From the NCBI RefSeq assembly GCF_034522235.1, contig NZ_JAXHLN010000003.1, positions 1,116,001 through 1,180,000 of the forward strand: a DNA stretch of 64,000 nucleotides. The letters are read 5' to 3'. Below are positions 15,618 through 26,403 of this stretch, piece after piece. The position numbers and the translations under genes are program-made. A model generated the notes under the pieces. The model ran no database searches. It saw only the letters and a list, made by a program, of their open reading frames with translations, and was not told where the DNA came from. The stretch is from Thiohalophilus sp. (GTDB lineage: Bacteria; Pseudomonadota; Gammaproteobacteria; UBA6429; Thiohalophilaceae). Numbering within the stretch: the first letter of the stretch is position 1; each line of letters begins with the position of its first letter.

Positions 15618-16808
15618 ATGAAATCATTCATTCCTCCCCACCGGACCCTGATGGGGCCGGGTCCGTCCGATGTCAGCCCGCGGGTCCTGGAAGCCCTGGG
15701 GCGCCCGACCATCGGTCATCTCGATCCGGCCTTTATCGGCATGATGGAAGAGATGAAAGAACTGTTGCAGTACGCCTTTGCCACCAAAAACGAGCTGACC
15801 TTCCCGGTCTCCGCACCCGGTTCGGCCGGCATGGAGACCTGTTTCGTCAACCTGGTGGAGCCCGGTGACAAGGTAATCGTGTGTCAAAACGGCGTGTTCG
15901 GCGGGCGCATGAAGGAGAACGTCGAACGCTGCGGCGCCACGGCGGTCATGGTCGAGGACGAGTGGGGCACGGTTGTGGATCCGGCCAAACTGGGGGACGC
16001 GCTCAAGGCTCATCCCGATGCCAAGATTGTCGCCTTCGTGCATGCCGAAACCTCCACCGGCGCCCAGTCCGATGCCAGGACCCTGGTCGAACTGGCCCAA
16101 CAGCACGATTGTCTGACCATCGTCGATGCGGTCACCTCGCTGGGTGGCTCGCCCCTGAAAGTGGACGAATGGGGGATCGATGCCATCTATTCCGGTACCC
16201 AGAAGTGCCTCTCCGCGCCGCCGGGGCTCTCACCGGTCAGCTTCAGTGAGCGCGCCGCCGAGGTCGTCAAGAATCGCAAGACGAAGGTCCAGAGCTGGTT
16301 TCTGGATCTGACCCTGGTCATGGGCTACTGGGGCGGCGGCGGCAAACGCGCCTACCACCATACCGCGCCGATCAATAATCTTTACGGTCTGCATGAAGCG
16401 CTGTTGATCCTGCACGAAGAAGGACTGGAAAACGCCTGGGCCCGGCATCAGCATCATCATCAGGCGCTCAAGGCCGGCCTGGAAGCGATGGGCATCACTT
16501 TCGTGGTCAAGGAGGGCGATCGCCTGCCGCAGCTCAACGCTGTCAGCATTCCCGAAGGTGCCGATGATGCCGAGGTACGCTCCATTCTGTTGAACGATTA
16601 CAACCTGGAAATCGGCGCCGGGCTCGGCAACCTGGCCGGCAAGGTCTGGCGTATCGGCCTGATGGGCCACGCCAGCAACCCGGCCAACATCGAGTACTGC
16701 CTCAAGTCGCTGGATGAGGTGCTGAGCAAGATGAACGCGCCGATCAAAAGCGGCGTGGCCGTGCCCGCGGCGAAGGCGGTGCTGGAAGGCGCGGCGCAGG
16801 CCAGTTAA
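15618..16808 (+). CDS. Class V aminotransferase (alanine/serine-glyoxylate aminotransferase type)
   Basis: This PLP enzyme of 396 residues starts MKSFIPPHRTLMGPGPSD; the MGPGP opening is typical of alanine-glyoxylate and serine-glyoxylate aminotransferases. The PLP lysine lies in SGTQKCLSAPPGLSPVSF, with the aspartate in IVDAVTSLGG. ATG 15618 is preferred to GTG 15609 because it gives the conserved opening. It moves an amino group from alanine or serine to glyoxylate, as in photorespiratory or serine-cycle metabolism; substrate choice cannot be read from the sequence. A strong terminator follows at 16831, so the gene ends its own transcript. Confidence 0.9.
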   Translation: MKSFIPPHRTLMGPGPSDVSPRVLEALGRPTIGHLDPAFIGMMEEMKELLQYAFATKNELTFPVSAPGSAGMETCFVNLVEPGDKVIVCQNGVFGGRMKENVERCGATAVMVEDEWGTVVDPAKLGDALKAHPDAKIVAFVHAETSTGAQSDARTLVELAQQHDCLTIVDAVTSLGGSPLKVDEWGIDAIYSGTQKCLSAPPGLSPVSFSERAAEVVKNRKTKVQSWFLDLTLVMGYWGGGGKRAYHHTAPINNLYGLHEALLILHEEGLENAWARHQHHHQALKAGLEAMGITFVVKEGDRLPQLNAVSIPEGADDAEVRSILLNDYNLEIGAGLGNLAGKVWRIGLMGHASNPANIEYCLKSLDEVLSKMNAPIKSGVAVPAAKAVLEGAAQAS

Positions 16809-16830
16809 ACGATCCGTTTAACGAAACAGA

Positions 16831-16857
16831 AAAGGGCGACATCAGGTCGCCCTTTTT
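16831..16857 (+). terminator. Rho-independent terminator after the aminotransferase gene
   Basis: AAAGGGCGAC and GTCGCCCTTT pair as a ten-base stem with loop ATCAG, followed by a further T-run. A second small hairpin, GTTAAACG-ATC-CGTTTAAC at 16804-16822, overlaps the stop codon. Confidence 0.92.
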
Positions 16858-16859
16858 TG

Positions 16860-17206
16860 TTTGCCGGTGTGTTAATCCGCAAATTAACCCGAATAGTCGT
16901 AGGTCACGCTGGCGATAGCCTGCGTGACAGCTTTCTTGTTGTGACGATAAGGGATAAAACATATCACCGCAGAGACGCCGAGGACGCAGAGTAAAAAATG
17001 TCTTGTGTATGGCCCAGTCGGGCGATGATGTGAGAGAATTTTTTATAAAAACGTAACCACGAAGACACGAAGTATAAATTAATTCGCTTCGAGGCTTCGT
17101 GGTTTGTTATTGAATTGGTGAACAGTTTCGGACCGGATAATGATCTGCAGGCTGTATCCTGCACCGACCATCAGCCTTCGCTGTTGGCGCAAAAGCCGCG
17201 TATTGC
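16860..17206. repeat. Gene-free stretch with ACCACGAAGACACGAAG-family repeat
   Basis: No gene is seen in this stretch. At 17039-17106 TTTTTTATAAAAACGT leads into an arm ACCACGAAGACACGAAG and the facing arm CTTCGAGGCTTCGTGGT. It is one of at least six copies in the window, others being near 26210, 41311, 43877, 58607 and 58865. An ACCGCAGAGACGCCGAGGAC word at 16966-16985 belongs to another short repeat family, also seen near 12270 and 61595. Confidence 0.8.
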
Positions 17207-19267
17207 TCAATCAGACGTTGTTTCGATAACGGTTTCGATCATCACCTGGTTGCGGCCTGCCTCTTTGGCACGATACATGGCCTGATCCGCCCGTTTAGCC
17301 AGCGTACGAGGGGTATCATTGATGGCCCAGGTGGCTACCCCAAAACTGGCGGTGATGTTGCCAATCGGGCCGAAATCGCAGGTTTCAATGGCCTGGCGCA
17401 AGCGTTCTGCCAGTTGCGTGGCATTCTCCAGATCGCAGTTACCTGTAACCACCATAAATTCTTCGCCGCCCCAGCGACCAAAGTAGTCGGTAGGCCGTAG
17501 ATTCCGGGTGATAATATCACTGAGGGTTATCAGAACTTTGTCACCTGCATCATGACCATGAGTATCATTGACCTGTTTGAAATGATCGATATCGAACAAC
17601 AGTATGCTGCAGGGTCGGCCATATCGTTTAGCTGCGCTGATCTCTCTGTCGATGGTTTGCTCGGTGTATAATCGGTTACGGATCCCGGTCAAGGCATCGG
17701 TATGGGCCAGGTGTTCGAGCTGTTCGTTAAGTTGGGCGATTTCATGGGCGGAAATGGCGACCGTGAGATATTCGGCCAGATCGGTGATTGCCCGTTGTTC
17801 TATTGCGCTCCATGCCCGGCTCTGGCCGGTTACCTGCTGTGCCCAGGTCGCAAAAGAGTGCCTGGGTGAAAGCTGTATGCCGTCTTTGTCATCGTGCAGC
17901 GGTTTTTCCGGATTGCCGGCCCACAGTTGGGTTTTGATATGCTCGGTGCGCAGTAGCAGTAACCAGCCTGTATTCATTGGGCCCAATGGTAACGGGGTAG
18001 CCAGCAAGCCACAGGCGTCTTGTTTATCGATCAATCCCGTCAGTCCGGTGAGTTGCAGTTCGTTACTCTGCCAGGTGCCGTGGCTTTGGGATTCATGATC
18101 CAACCAGGCGGCGATTTTCTTCAGGGTCGGTCGATCCGGTACCCTGCCCAGACCGAAGGTATGTTTTGGATAAACCAGGGCACAACCGCAGGCCCGGAAC
18201 AGTTCCAGCCAGTCGTAACCGTGCTCCTGAAGTATAATTGCCGGTTCGCGCAACTGGCCACGAATCTCGGCGAGCAATGCCTGACTGTCGCGTACCCGTT
18301 GTAAAAACCGTGCTTCCTCGTGAGCCTTGATCAAAAACAGCCGCTGGGTGGCGGCCTGGACCAGGGAGCGGGCGGCATCGCGCACGTCGGGTGACAATGA
18401 GCGGGGTTGTAATGCATGGGCGGCAACCAGACCGTATAGTTGTTGCTGCTTGTAAAGCGCGATGGAGAGTGCACCCTGCACACCCATATTCTGTAGATAG
18501 ACAAGGTGAATGGGAGAGACCGCGCGCAAAACCCCCTGCGACAGATCCAAGGGGCCATTGTCGGGGTCCTCGGCCGGTATCAGAGGCACGTTTGCAACAC
18601 TCGAATCAGGGATACTGCGTACCGGGTTGATATCGTACAGGGCTCGCACCTGGGGCGGTATGTCGCTGGCGGGAAAATGGTGTCCCAGAAAGCTTTGGGC
18701 CTGATCATTTACGCTCTCGGCAATGACGGTACCATGCCAATCGTTATCAAACTGATAGACCATGACTCGCTCGTACCCGGTCAGCTCGCGTATTCCCTCG
18801 GTCAGAGTATCGAGCAGTGCCTGGCTATCGTTTGCTTGCGCAAAACGGTCGAGCCAGTCATTCACGGCCGGCAGAAGGTGATGACGGCTGCTGTGGTGCA
18901 ACTGTTCGAATTCCAATACCAGCCGCGTGCCGCTGCGATAGACAAGAACATTATAGCGTTGTGTCTGATCACCAAAGCGGCGAGTCGTGCGCAAAGCCGT
19001 GGTTGAAAATACGGCGTCTTTTAACGCACGTTGCAAGCGCTGGACAAGCTGTTTGCCTAGCAGTTGTTGCGGCGAGCTTTGCAGCGCCTGTTCAGGCGAG
19101 ACAGCCAGGCAGTGATGGATATTCGCACTAACTTGAAGAATTCGATTAAAAGTATCATCCATGCTGATCAGACAGCCATGGGGCTGGATCGCCCCGGGGA
19201 TATGCACAGGTTCCTGGGCGCATGATTCCAGGGCTTTTTGAAACTCGTTGTCGGTAGTCTCGCTCAA
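17207..19267 (-). CDS. bphP: Bacteriophytochrome with diguanylate cyclase output
   Basis: The 686 residues run PAS-GAF-PHY-GGDEF. The biliverdin-binding cysteine is C16, just before EPVHIPGAIQPHG. The GAF domain holds PASDIPPQVRALY and RAVSPIHLVYLQNMGV, and the PHY tongue holds PRHSF. The output domain has an intact GGEEF at 600-604 and an RxxD product-inhibition site (RPTD, 591-594) exactly five residues upstream. It should therefore make c-di-GMP under red/far-red control and shut down when the product builds up. Its start overlaps the end of the heme oxygenase gene by four bases, so the enzyme that makes its chromophore is translationally coupled to it. FimX-like and PilZ receptors of c-di-GMP lie 8-12 kb away. 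Confidence 0.95.
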   Translation of the reverse strand: MSETTDNEFQKALESCAQEPVHIPGAIQPHGCLISMDDTFNRILQVSANIHHCLAVSPEQALQSSPQQLLGKQLVQRLQRALKDAVFSTTALRTTRRFGDQTQRYNVLVYRSGTRLVLEFEQLHHSSRHHLLPAVNDWLDRFAQANDSQALLDTLTEGIRELTGYERVMVYQFDNDWHGTVIAESVNDQAQSFLGHHFPASDIPPQVRALYDINPVRSIPDSSVANVPLIPAEDPDNGPLDLSQGVLRAVSPIHLVYLQNMGVQGALSIALYKQQQLYGLVAAHALQPRSLSPDVRDAARSLVQAATQRLFLIKAHEEARFLQRVRDSQALLAEIRGQLREPAIILQEHGYDWLELFRACGCALVYPKHTFGLGRVPDRPTLKKIAAWLDHESQSHGTWQSNELQLTGLTGLIDKQDACGLLATPLPLGPMNTGWLLLLRTEHIKTQLWAGNPEKPLHDDKDGIQLSPRHSFATWAQQVTGQSRAWSAIEQRAITDLAEYLTVAISAHEIAQLNEQLEHLAHTDALTGIRNRLYTEQTIDREISAAKRYGRPCSILLFDIDHFKQVNDTHGHDAGDKVLITLSDIITRNLRPTDYFGRWGGEEFMVVTGNCDLENATQLAERLRQAIETCDFGPIGNITASFGVATWAINDTPRTLAKRADQAMYRAKEAGRNQVMIETVIETTSD

Positions 19268-19932
19268 GGCTCGGTCCTGTCGGGTGGCAGATAATGATCA
19301 AAATGCTGATATAAAACGTCAAAAACTTGTACTGCACTGTGAGTAGCGGCTATGTCGTCCAGTACCCCGTCGTAACATGCCAGCAGAACCTTGAAGTGTT
19401 GCCACATTCCTTGCTTGTATAGATGAAAGTAGCGGGCGCCACAGGTGGCTTTTAATCCCAATGTTTTGGCAAGATGTGGTGCGATGATTCGCCCACCCTG
19501 GGTGGCGCCTTCCAGTACGTAAAGAACACCCAGCAGCCTGCTTGTATCGTATATCGATGGCAAATTTGGTATTTCAGGCGGGATGATGCTGGTCATGGTG
19601 TGCAGATCGCGCAAATCATCTCGTAATAGCGGCCACCGCTGTTGGTAACGATAGACAGTATCCTGTTTATCGGCCAGTCGCGTGAATTCATTAAGCAGCG
19701 AGGGTTCCAGTACCCGATAAAAATCGGCAAAAGCGTTCAATACCCGCAGGTAGTCCTCACCAGTCAGCGCCGGGCCAGGTAGCGGTCGCAAAATCGGGTG
19801 CTGTTCGAGTGCCTGATGGGCCGGCCGTGTCGCGGCCCTTAGTCGGCCGAGCAAACCGGTTGCCCCCGGTTGCGTCACACTCCTGGTCGAACCGCTGTTT
19901 CGAATCGTGTCGTGACCCATAGGTCTATTCAA
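19264..19932 (-). CDS. bphO: Biliverdin-producing heme oxygenase
   Basis: The 222 residues match the bacterial heme oxygenase family, which opens heme to biliverdin, CO and iron. The proximal heme ligand is H39 in RAATRPAHQALEQ; the distal helix glycines appear in YVLEGATQGGRII. It overlaps the phytochrome gene by four bases downstream and the cytochrome c gene by eight bases upstream, so all three are one transcript. Its role here is to feed biliverdin to the phytochrome. An N-terminal extension of about 25 residues precedes the conserved fold; the true start might be internal (M5 is an alternative). Confidence 0.93.
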   Translation of the reverse strand: MNRPMGHDTIRNSGSTRSVTQPGATGLLGRLRAATRPAHQALEQHPILRPLPGPALTGEDYLRVLNAFADFYRVLEPSLLNEFTRLADKQDTVYRYQQRWPLLRDDLRDLHTMTSIIPPEIPNLPSIYDTSRLLGVLYVLEGATQGGRIIAPHLAKTLGLKATCGARYFHLYKQGMWQHFKVLLACYDGVLDDIAATHSAVQVFDVLYQHFDHYLPPDRTEP

Positions 19933-20383
19933 ATGGGCTGGGGTGGGCCCGGCTACCCAGCACCGCGTCGTCGATCTTGTCCCCGTAATGACACTGGTGG
20001 CTGTGGTAGGTCTTGTCGGTCTTTTTAAGGTCGCCTTTATCGCGCGGATCCTGTGGCTGTTCGTGACTGTTGATGTAGGCCGTCACATCCCGACTCGCCG
20101 CCGCATCCAGCGCGGCGGCGATCGGGTTCATCGTCGGATTGGTGCGCGAGCCTTTACGATAATCCCGCAGTTGTTTGGCCAGATAGTCGGCATTCAACCC
20201 GGCCAGACGTGGAAACCCCGCCGAGGCATTGCCTTCGCTATTGGCGCCGTGACAGGCGACACACGCCGTGGCGCCCTGGTTGTTGCCTTGCATGGCGAGC
20301 CGCTTGCCGGATTCGATGTCGCCGGCGGCTATAGCGACATGTGAAAAAACCGCTAACAGGGGAATGAACGGCCAGAGTTTCAT
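19925..20383 (-). CDS. Monoheme c-type cytochrome in the phytochrome operon
   Basis: This 152-residue exported protein has a signal peptide (MKLWPFIPLLAVFSHVAIAA) and one heme site CVACH, in a class I fold (GKRLAMQGNNQGATACVACHG, then PTMNPIAAALD with a likely methionine ligand). A longer C-terminal tail ends in HSHQCHYGDKIDDAVLGSR, in which the lone cysteine does not make a second CXXCH. I chose ATG 20383 because it opens directly into the signal peptide. It overlaps the heme oxygenase gene by eight bases, so its production is tied to that of heme oxygenase and the phytochrome. Why an electron carrier belongs in this unit is not clear. Confidence 0.85.
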   Translation of the reverse strand: MKLWPFIPLLAVFSHVAIAAGDIESGKRLAMQGNNQGATACVACHGANSEGNASAGFPRLAGLNADYLAKQLRDYRKGSRTNPTMNPIAAALDAAASRDVTAYINSHEQPQDPRDKGDLKKTDKTYHSHQCHYGDKIDDAVLGSRAHPSPFE

Positions 20384-20532
20384 CAGTCTGTAAATCCTTG
20401 TAATGTTAAATGGTGTTCGTCGTGGTATTGTCTGAACGGACAGGCCGGGGGAAGCCGGGCCGTATTGCGGCAATACCCCTGCGGGCATACACCGGATGAT
20501 TTGTCCTGATTCAATAACAATATCTGCTTACT
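20384..20532 (-). promoter_or_regulatory. Leader of the cytochrome-heme oxygenase-phytochrome operon
   Basis: The gap between the small membrane protein and the cytochrome gene holds the perfect inverted repeat GTATTG-CGG-CAATAC at 20462-20476. It lies about 80 bases before the cytochrome start and is a candidate operator or transcript end. No strong -35/-10 pair is evident. Confidence 0.3.
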
Positions 20533-20691
20533 CTATAGCAGCCCGTAAAAACCCCCGACCGCCAAAAACGCCAGTATCCCGCCAATGACAAAGGCGATAT
20601 TGGAATAGCGGCGATCAATGCTGCGCAGGGCGAAGCCGGCCCAGATAGCGAAAGCGGCGACGATAATCAGAAAAACAAACAGTCGCGTCAT
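20533..20691 (-). CDS. Small two-helix membrane protein coupled to ppsA
   Basis: This 52-residue frame reads MTRLFVFLIIVAAFAIWAGF, then LRSIDRRYS, then a second hydrophobic stretch ending GGFYGLL. Two membrane helices (about 3-22 and 32-51) are joined by a basic loop. Its ATG starts one base after the ppsA stop (TGACATG), so it is almost certainly translated from the ppsA message. I do not recognise the family, and no function is proposed. The protein is short and easily missed by gene callers. Confidence 0.65.
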   Translation of the reverse strand: MTRLFVFLIIVAAFAIWAGFALRSIDRRYSNIAFVIGGILAFLAVGGFYGLL

Positions 20692-20692
20692 G

Positions 20693-23077
20693 TCAGGCGT
20701 TTTTTTCCTGCAGGTGTTCAGCCAGATACAGCCAGGTGGGGATGACGCTGTCGGGGTTCAGTGACACGCTGTTGATGCCCTGCTCCATCAGCCAGAAGGC
20801 CAGATCCGGGTGATCCGAGGGCGCCTGACCGCAGATGCCGATATATTTGTTTTGCAGTCGACAGGCTTTAATCGCCATGGAAAGCAGCATCTTGACCGCC
20901 TCGTTGCGTTCATCGAACAGGTCGGCGACCAGCTCCGAGTCGCGGTCCAGCCCGAGCGTCAGCTGGGTCAGGTCATTGGAACCGATGGAATAGCCGTCAA
21001 AGTATTTGAGGAACTTGTCGGCCAGCAGGGCATTGGAGGGGATTTCGCACATCATGATGATTTTGAGATCATTGACACCACGCTGCAGTTCATTGTCATG
21101 CAGCAGGCTGATGACATCATGGGCCTGCTCCACGGTTCGCACAAAAGGAATCATGATAGCGACATTGGTCAGACCCATTTCGTCGCGAACTTTCTTCAGA
21201 GCAAAACATTCCAGTTCGAAACAGTCCTGGAAGGATTTGGCGATATAGCGCCCGGCGCCGCGAAAGCCGATCATCGGATTCTCTTCATGGGGCTCATAGG
21301 CTTCGCCGCCAATCAGATTACGGTATTCATTGGACTTGAAGTCGGACATGCGCACGATAACCGGCTTGGGCCAGAACGCCGCCGCGATGGTGCCGATACC
21401 CTCGGCCAGCTTTTCGATAAAGAAACTGACCGGGTCGGGATAGCCGGCTGTCTGGCGGTCGATCTGCTGTTTGATCTCATCCGGTTGCTTGTTGTAGTTG
21501 AGCAGGGCCTTGGGGTGGACGCCAATCATCCGGTTGATAATGAATTCCAGCCGGGCCAGTCCCACGCCGGCACAGGGCAGATAGCTGAAATCAAAGGCGC
21601 GGTCCGGGGAGCCGACATTGAGCATGATTTTAAACGGCAGCTCGGGCATGCTGTCGAGGCTGACCCGCTTGACCTCGAACGGCTGGATGCCGTCGTAGAT
21701 ATAGCCGGTATCGCCCTCGGCACAGGAAACGGTGGTTTCATTGCCGTCGGTGATCGCCTCGGTGGCATCACCACAACCGACCACCGCCGGAATACCCAGC
21801 TCGCGGGCAATGATCGCCGCGTGACAGGTGCGTCCGCCCCGGTTGGTCACAATCGCCGAGGCGCGTTTCATCACCGGCTCCCAGTCGGGATCGGTCATAT
21901 CGGTAATCAGCACGTCACCCTTTTGCAGCCTGTCCATCTCCTTGACGTTCATGATGGTGCGTGCCACGCCGCTGCCGATGCGCTGGCCGATACTGCGCCC
22001 GGTGGCCAGTACCTTGCCGTACTCCTGCATTTCGTAGCGCTCCAGCACGTTGCGATCACTGCGGCTTTTTACTGTCTCCGGGCGCGCCTGCACGATATAC
22101 AACTGGCCGTCCAGGCCGTCCCGCGCCCATTCGATATCCATGTGCCGGCCGTAGTGCTTCTCGATGGTCACCGCCTGACGTGCCAGTTCCATGGCTTCTT
22201 CATCATTTATGCTGAACTCGCGCTGCAGTTCCAGCGGCACTTCTTCGGTACGGGTCGAGCCGGCATGCGCACTATCCGCGCCATAGACCATGCGGATGGC
22301 TTTCTGACCGAGGTTGCGGCGGATGACGGCCTGTTTGTCTTGTTCCAGCATCGGCTTGAAGACGTAGAATTCGTCGGGATTGACCTGCCCCTGGACGACG
22401 GTTTCCCCCAGGCCGTAGGCGGCGGTGATAAAGACCACATCCTCGAAGCCCGATTCGGTATCGATGGTGAAGATGACCCCGCTGGCGCCGATATCGCTGC
22501 GAATCATCCGCTGTACGCCGGCGGAGAGCGCCACCTGGCGGTGGTCAAATTTGTTATGGACCCGATAGGTGATGGCGCGGTCGTTGAACAGCGAGGCGAA
22601 GACATGCCGGATAGCATCCATCAGGTTGGCTTCGCCCTTGATGTTCAGATAGCTTTCCTGCTGGCCGGCGAAAGAGGCTTCGGGCAGATCCTCGGCGGTG
22701 GCGGAAGAGCGCACCGCAAACGAGACTTCGTCGCCATTTTCCTGCTGCAGTTTGCTGATTGCCTCGTGCAGCTGCTGTTCCAGCTCGGGCGGGAAGGGGG
22801 TGTCGATGATCCACTGACGGATACGTTCGCCGCTTTTCGCCAGCGCGACCACGTCGTTGGTATCCAGCTGGTCCAGTTCCGTGTAGATGCGATCGGCCAG
22901 CCCCTCGTACTCCAGGAATTCGCGAAACGCGTCGGCCGTGGTGGCGAAACCGCCCGGCACCCGGACGCCGGCATCGCTCAGTTGGTGAATCATTTCGCCC
23001 AGCGAGGCGTTTTTGCCACCGACCCGGGGAACATCGTCGAGCCGCAGTTCATCGAACCAGATCAGATGTTGTGCCAC
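20693..23077 (-). CDS. ppsA: Phosphoenolpyruvate synthase
   Basis: The 794 residues match the full enzyme, which makes phosphoenolpyruvate, AMP and phosphate from pyruvate and ATP for gluconeogenesis. The N-terminal ATP-grasp domain ([19 protein letters not shown]), the phosphohistidine swivel ([24 protein letters not shown]) and the C-terminal PEP-utilising barrel ([16 protein letters not shown]) are all present. The gene is divergent from ppsR, which encodes the kinase/phosphorylase that switches it off and on. A small membrane protein is translated directly after it. Confidence 0.98.
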   Translation of the reverse strand: MAQHLIWFDELRLDDVPRVGGKNASLGEMIHQLSDAGVRVPGGFATTADAFREFLEYEGLADRIYTELDQLDTNDVVALAKSGERIRQWIIDTPFPPELEQQLHEAISKLQQENGDEVSFAVRSSATAEDLPEASFAGQQESYLNIKGEANLMDAIRHVFASLFNDRAITYRVHNKFDHRQVALSAGVQRMIRSDIGASGVIFTIDTESGFEDVVFITAAYGLGETVVQGQVNPDEFYVFKPMLEQDKQAVIRRNLGQKAIRMVYGADSAHAGSTRTEEVPLELQREFSINDEEAMELARQAVTIEKHYGRHMDIEWARDGLDGQLYIVQARPETVKSRSDRNVLERYEMQEYGKVLATGRSIGQRIGSGVARTIMNVKEMDRLQKGDVLITDMTDPDWEPVMKRASAIVTNRGGRTCHAAIIARELGIPAVVGCGDATEAITDGNETTVSCAEGDTGYIYDGIQPFEVKRVSLDSMPELPFKIMLNVGSPDRAFDFSYLPCAGVGLARLEFIINRMIGVHPKALLNYNKQPDEIKQQIDRQTAGYPDPVSFFIEKLAEGIGTIAAAFWPKPVIVRMSDFKSNEYRNLIGGEAYEPHEENPMIGFRGAGRYIAKSFQDCFELECFALKKVRDEMGLTNVAIMIPFVRTVEQAHDVISLLHDNELQRGVNDLKIIMMCEIPSNALLADKFLKYFDGYSIGSNDLTQLTLGLDRDSELVADLFDERNEAVKMLLSMAIKACRLQNKYIGICGQAPSDHPDLAFWLMEQGINSVSLNPDSVIPTWLYLAEHLQEKNA

Positions 23078-23140
23078 CTTGTTGCCCCTTGCTTGTCAGG
23101 AGGATTCATAGCAGAGTGTAACCGGTTATCGAGCAGGTTA

Positions 23141-23160
23141 CAGGCAGGTTTGCCTGCTTT
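23141..23160 (+). other. Small hairpin in the ppsA-ppsR divergent region
   Basis: CAGGCA-GGTT-TGCCTG forms a six-base-pair hairpin followed by CTTTTC. It lies 36 bases before ppsR and 64 bases before ppsA on the other strand. It might be an operator or a small attenuator; neither is shown. Confidence 0.3.
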
Positions 23161-23195
23161 TCAACTATCCTTACGATAAATCTGGTGAGAGAATC

Positions 23196-24020
23196 ATGAC
23201 CGGTAAACGCGCGGTGTTTTTTGTCTCCGACAGTACCGCCATCACGGCGGAGACCCTCGGTCACAGCCTGCTGACCCAGTTCGCGGGGCAATCATTTGAC
23301 TATCTGACCCTGCGCTACATCGACAGCGTGGAGAAGGCCCGTGAGGCGCGGGACCGGATCAACGCGGCCCATCGCGAAAAGGGGCTGCGTCCGATCATCT
23401 TCAGCACCCTGGTGGTCTCCAGCATCCATGAAATCGTCGCCTCCAGTGAAGGCCTGTTCATCGATTTTATGGACTCGTTCCTGTCGCCGCTGGAAGACGA
23501 GCTGGGCTCCCGGCGGGTCGCGTCGGTGGGGCATACCCACGGGGTGGTCACGCAGGAGCATTATCGTCACCGCATGGATGCGGTCAATTTCGCCCTGCAA
23601 AATGACGACGGTGGGAGTATCCGTCAGTACGAACGGGCGGATCTGATCCTGGTGGGCGTCTCGCGCAGCGGCAAGACCCCGACCAGTGTGTTTCTGGCGA
23701 TCCATTACGGTGTGTTTGTCGCCAATTACCCGCTGGTGGACGAGGAGCTGGAAGACAGCCGGTTACCGGCCGATTTGAAGCCCTGGCGGGACAAACTGTT
23801 CGGCCTGACCATCCAGCCCGCACGCCTGCAGCAGATCCGCCAGGAACGCAGCCCCGCCAGCCGTTACGCCGCCCTGCATCAGTGCCAGTACGAAGTGCGC
23901 CAGGTTGAGGCGCTGTTTCGTCACAATCGCATCGAGTATCTCGATGTGACCAGCAAATCCATCGAGGAGATTGCCACCTATATCCTCAAGGCGACCAGCC
24001 TGGACCACCGTCGACTTTAG
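23196..24020 (+). CDS. ppsR: PEP synthase regulatory protein (bifunctional kinase/pyrophosphorylase)
   Basis: The 274 residues match the DUF299 family. PpsR uses ADP to phosphorylate a threonine of PEP synthase when the enzyme carries phosphohistidine, and removes the group with inorganic phosphate. The P-loop-like motif GVSRSGKTPTSVF lies near residue 150, and the family opening VFFVSDSTAITAETLGHSLL is seen at the start. It faces ppsA across a 118-base divergent promoter region, the usual arrangement. It ends just before a long palindromic repeat. Confidence 0.96.
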   Translation: MTGKRAVFFVSDSTAITAETLGHSLLTQFAGQSFDYLTLRYIDSVEKAREARDRINAAHREKGLRPIIFSTLVVSSIHEIVASSEGLFIDFMDSFLSPLEDELGSRRVASVGHTHGVVTQEHYRHRMDAVNFALQNDDGGSIRQYERADLILVGVSRSGKTPTSVFLAIHYGVFVANYPLVDEELEDSRLPADLKPWRDKLFGLTIQPARLQQIRQERSPASRYAALHQCQYEVRQVEALFRHNRIEYLDVTSKSIEEIATYILKATSLDHRRL

Positions 24021-24021
24021 C

Positions 24022-24155
24022 CTGCGCCCTTCGGGCGAGGGCCGAGGGACGAGTAACGAGGTACGAGCTGAAAAAGAAGGTGCGTAGAACGCACCCTACC
24101 GCTTTTCCTCGTCACTCGTCCCTCGTAACTCGGCCCTCGCCCGAAGGGCGCAGGG
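24022..24155. repeat. Long nested palindrome between ppsR and htpG
   Basis: An outer inverted repeat of about 45 bases per arm (CCTGCGCCCTTCGGGCGAGG at the left; the complement ends GGGCGCAGG at the right) encloses an inner palindrome GGTGCG-TAGAA-CGCACC near 24079-24095. CGAGTAACGAGG and CCTCGTCACTCGTCCCTCG show that the arms have diverged slightly. It resembles a non-autonomous mobile repeat. Its right edge abuts the -35 box of the htpG heat-shock promoter. Confidence 0.8.
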
Positions 24156-24182
24156 CTTGAAAAATTCCCCCTTTGTCCCCAT
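24156..24182 (+). promoter_or_regulatory. Sigma-32 heat-shock promoter of htpG
   Basis: CTTGAAA at 24156-24162, a 14-base spacer and CCCCAT at 24177-24182 match the RpoH consensus (CTTGAAA-N11-15-CCCCAT) without error. Transcription would begin near 24190, leaving a leader of about 53 bases before ATG 24243. Confidence 0.88.
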
Positions 24183-24242
24183 TACCACTTGCAAATTGTG
24201 TCATCTGATGACAACACGCATATATATAAAGGTGAGAAGAAC

Positions 24243-26135
<1,893 letters not shown>

Positions 26136-26209
26136 AACTGTCATCCCGGCGCAAGCCGGGATCCAATCTCTCTACAAACGCCCACCGCCGGGTTCCGGCC
26201 TCGTCTGGA

Positions 26210-26348
26210 TTTTTATAAAAGCGTTACCACGAAGACTCGAAGGCACGAAGGAAAAATGAATACACTTCGAGACTTCGTGTCTTCGTGGTAAAAAAACAGT
26301 CCGACAGACAGAATGTCAGGTAGCGCTGCGCACAACCTGACCTGCATC
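26210..26348. repeat. Composite palindromic repeat, copy A
   Basis: TTTTTATAAAAGCGTTACCA leads into the ACCACGAAGAC arm, a short AT spacer, the facing arm CTTCGTGTCTTCGTGGT, and then a second small palindrome AGGTAGCGCTGCGCACAACCT. Copy B at 58865-59002 matches it along nearly its whole length of about 138 bases. Both copies are followed by runs of ACTCAGCACTTAG or AGTACTA words (here 26358-26390). Confidence 0.88.
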
Positions 26349-26403
26349 TGGCACTCGGAACTCAGCACTTAGAACTCAGCACTCAGCACCTGCCCGCAGG
26401 GCA

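Noticed and set aside
19925-20383. Frameshifted diheme cytochrome (because of the tail HQCHYG)
   Set aside because: No CXXCH appears in the other frames at the tail, and the single-domain length is normal.
20810-23179. A 789-codon plus-strand frame antisense to ppsA
   Set aside because: High-GC codon bias of ppsA keeps the opposite frame open; PpsA motifs on the minus strand are complete.
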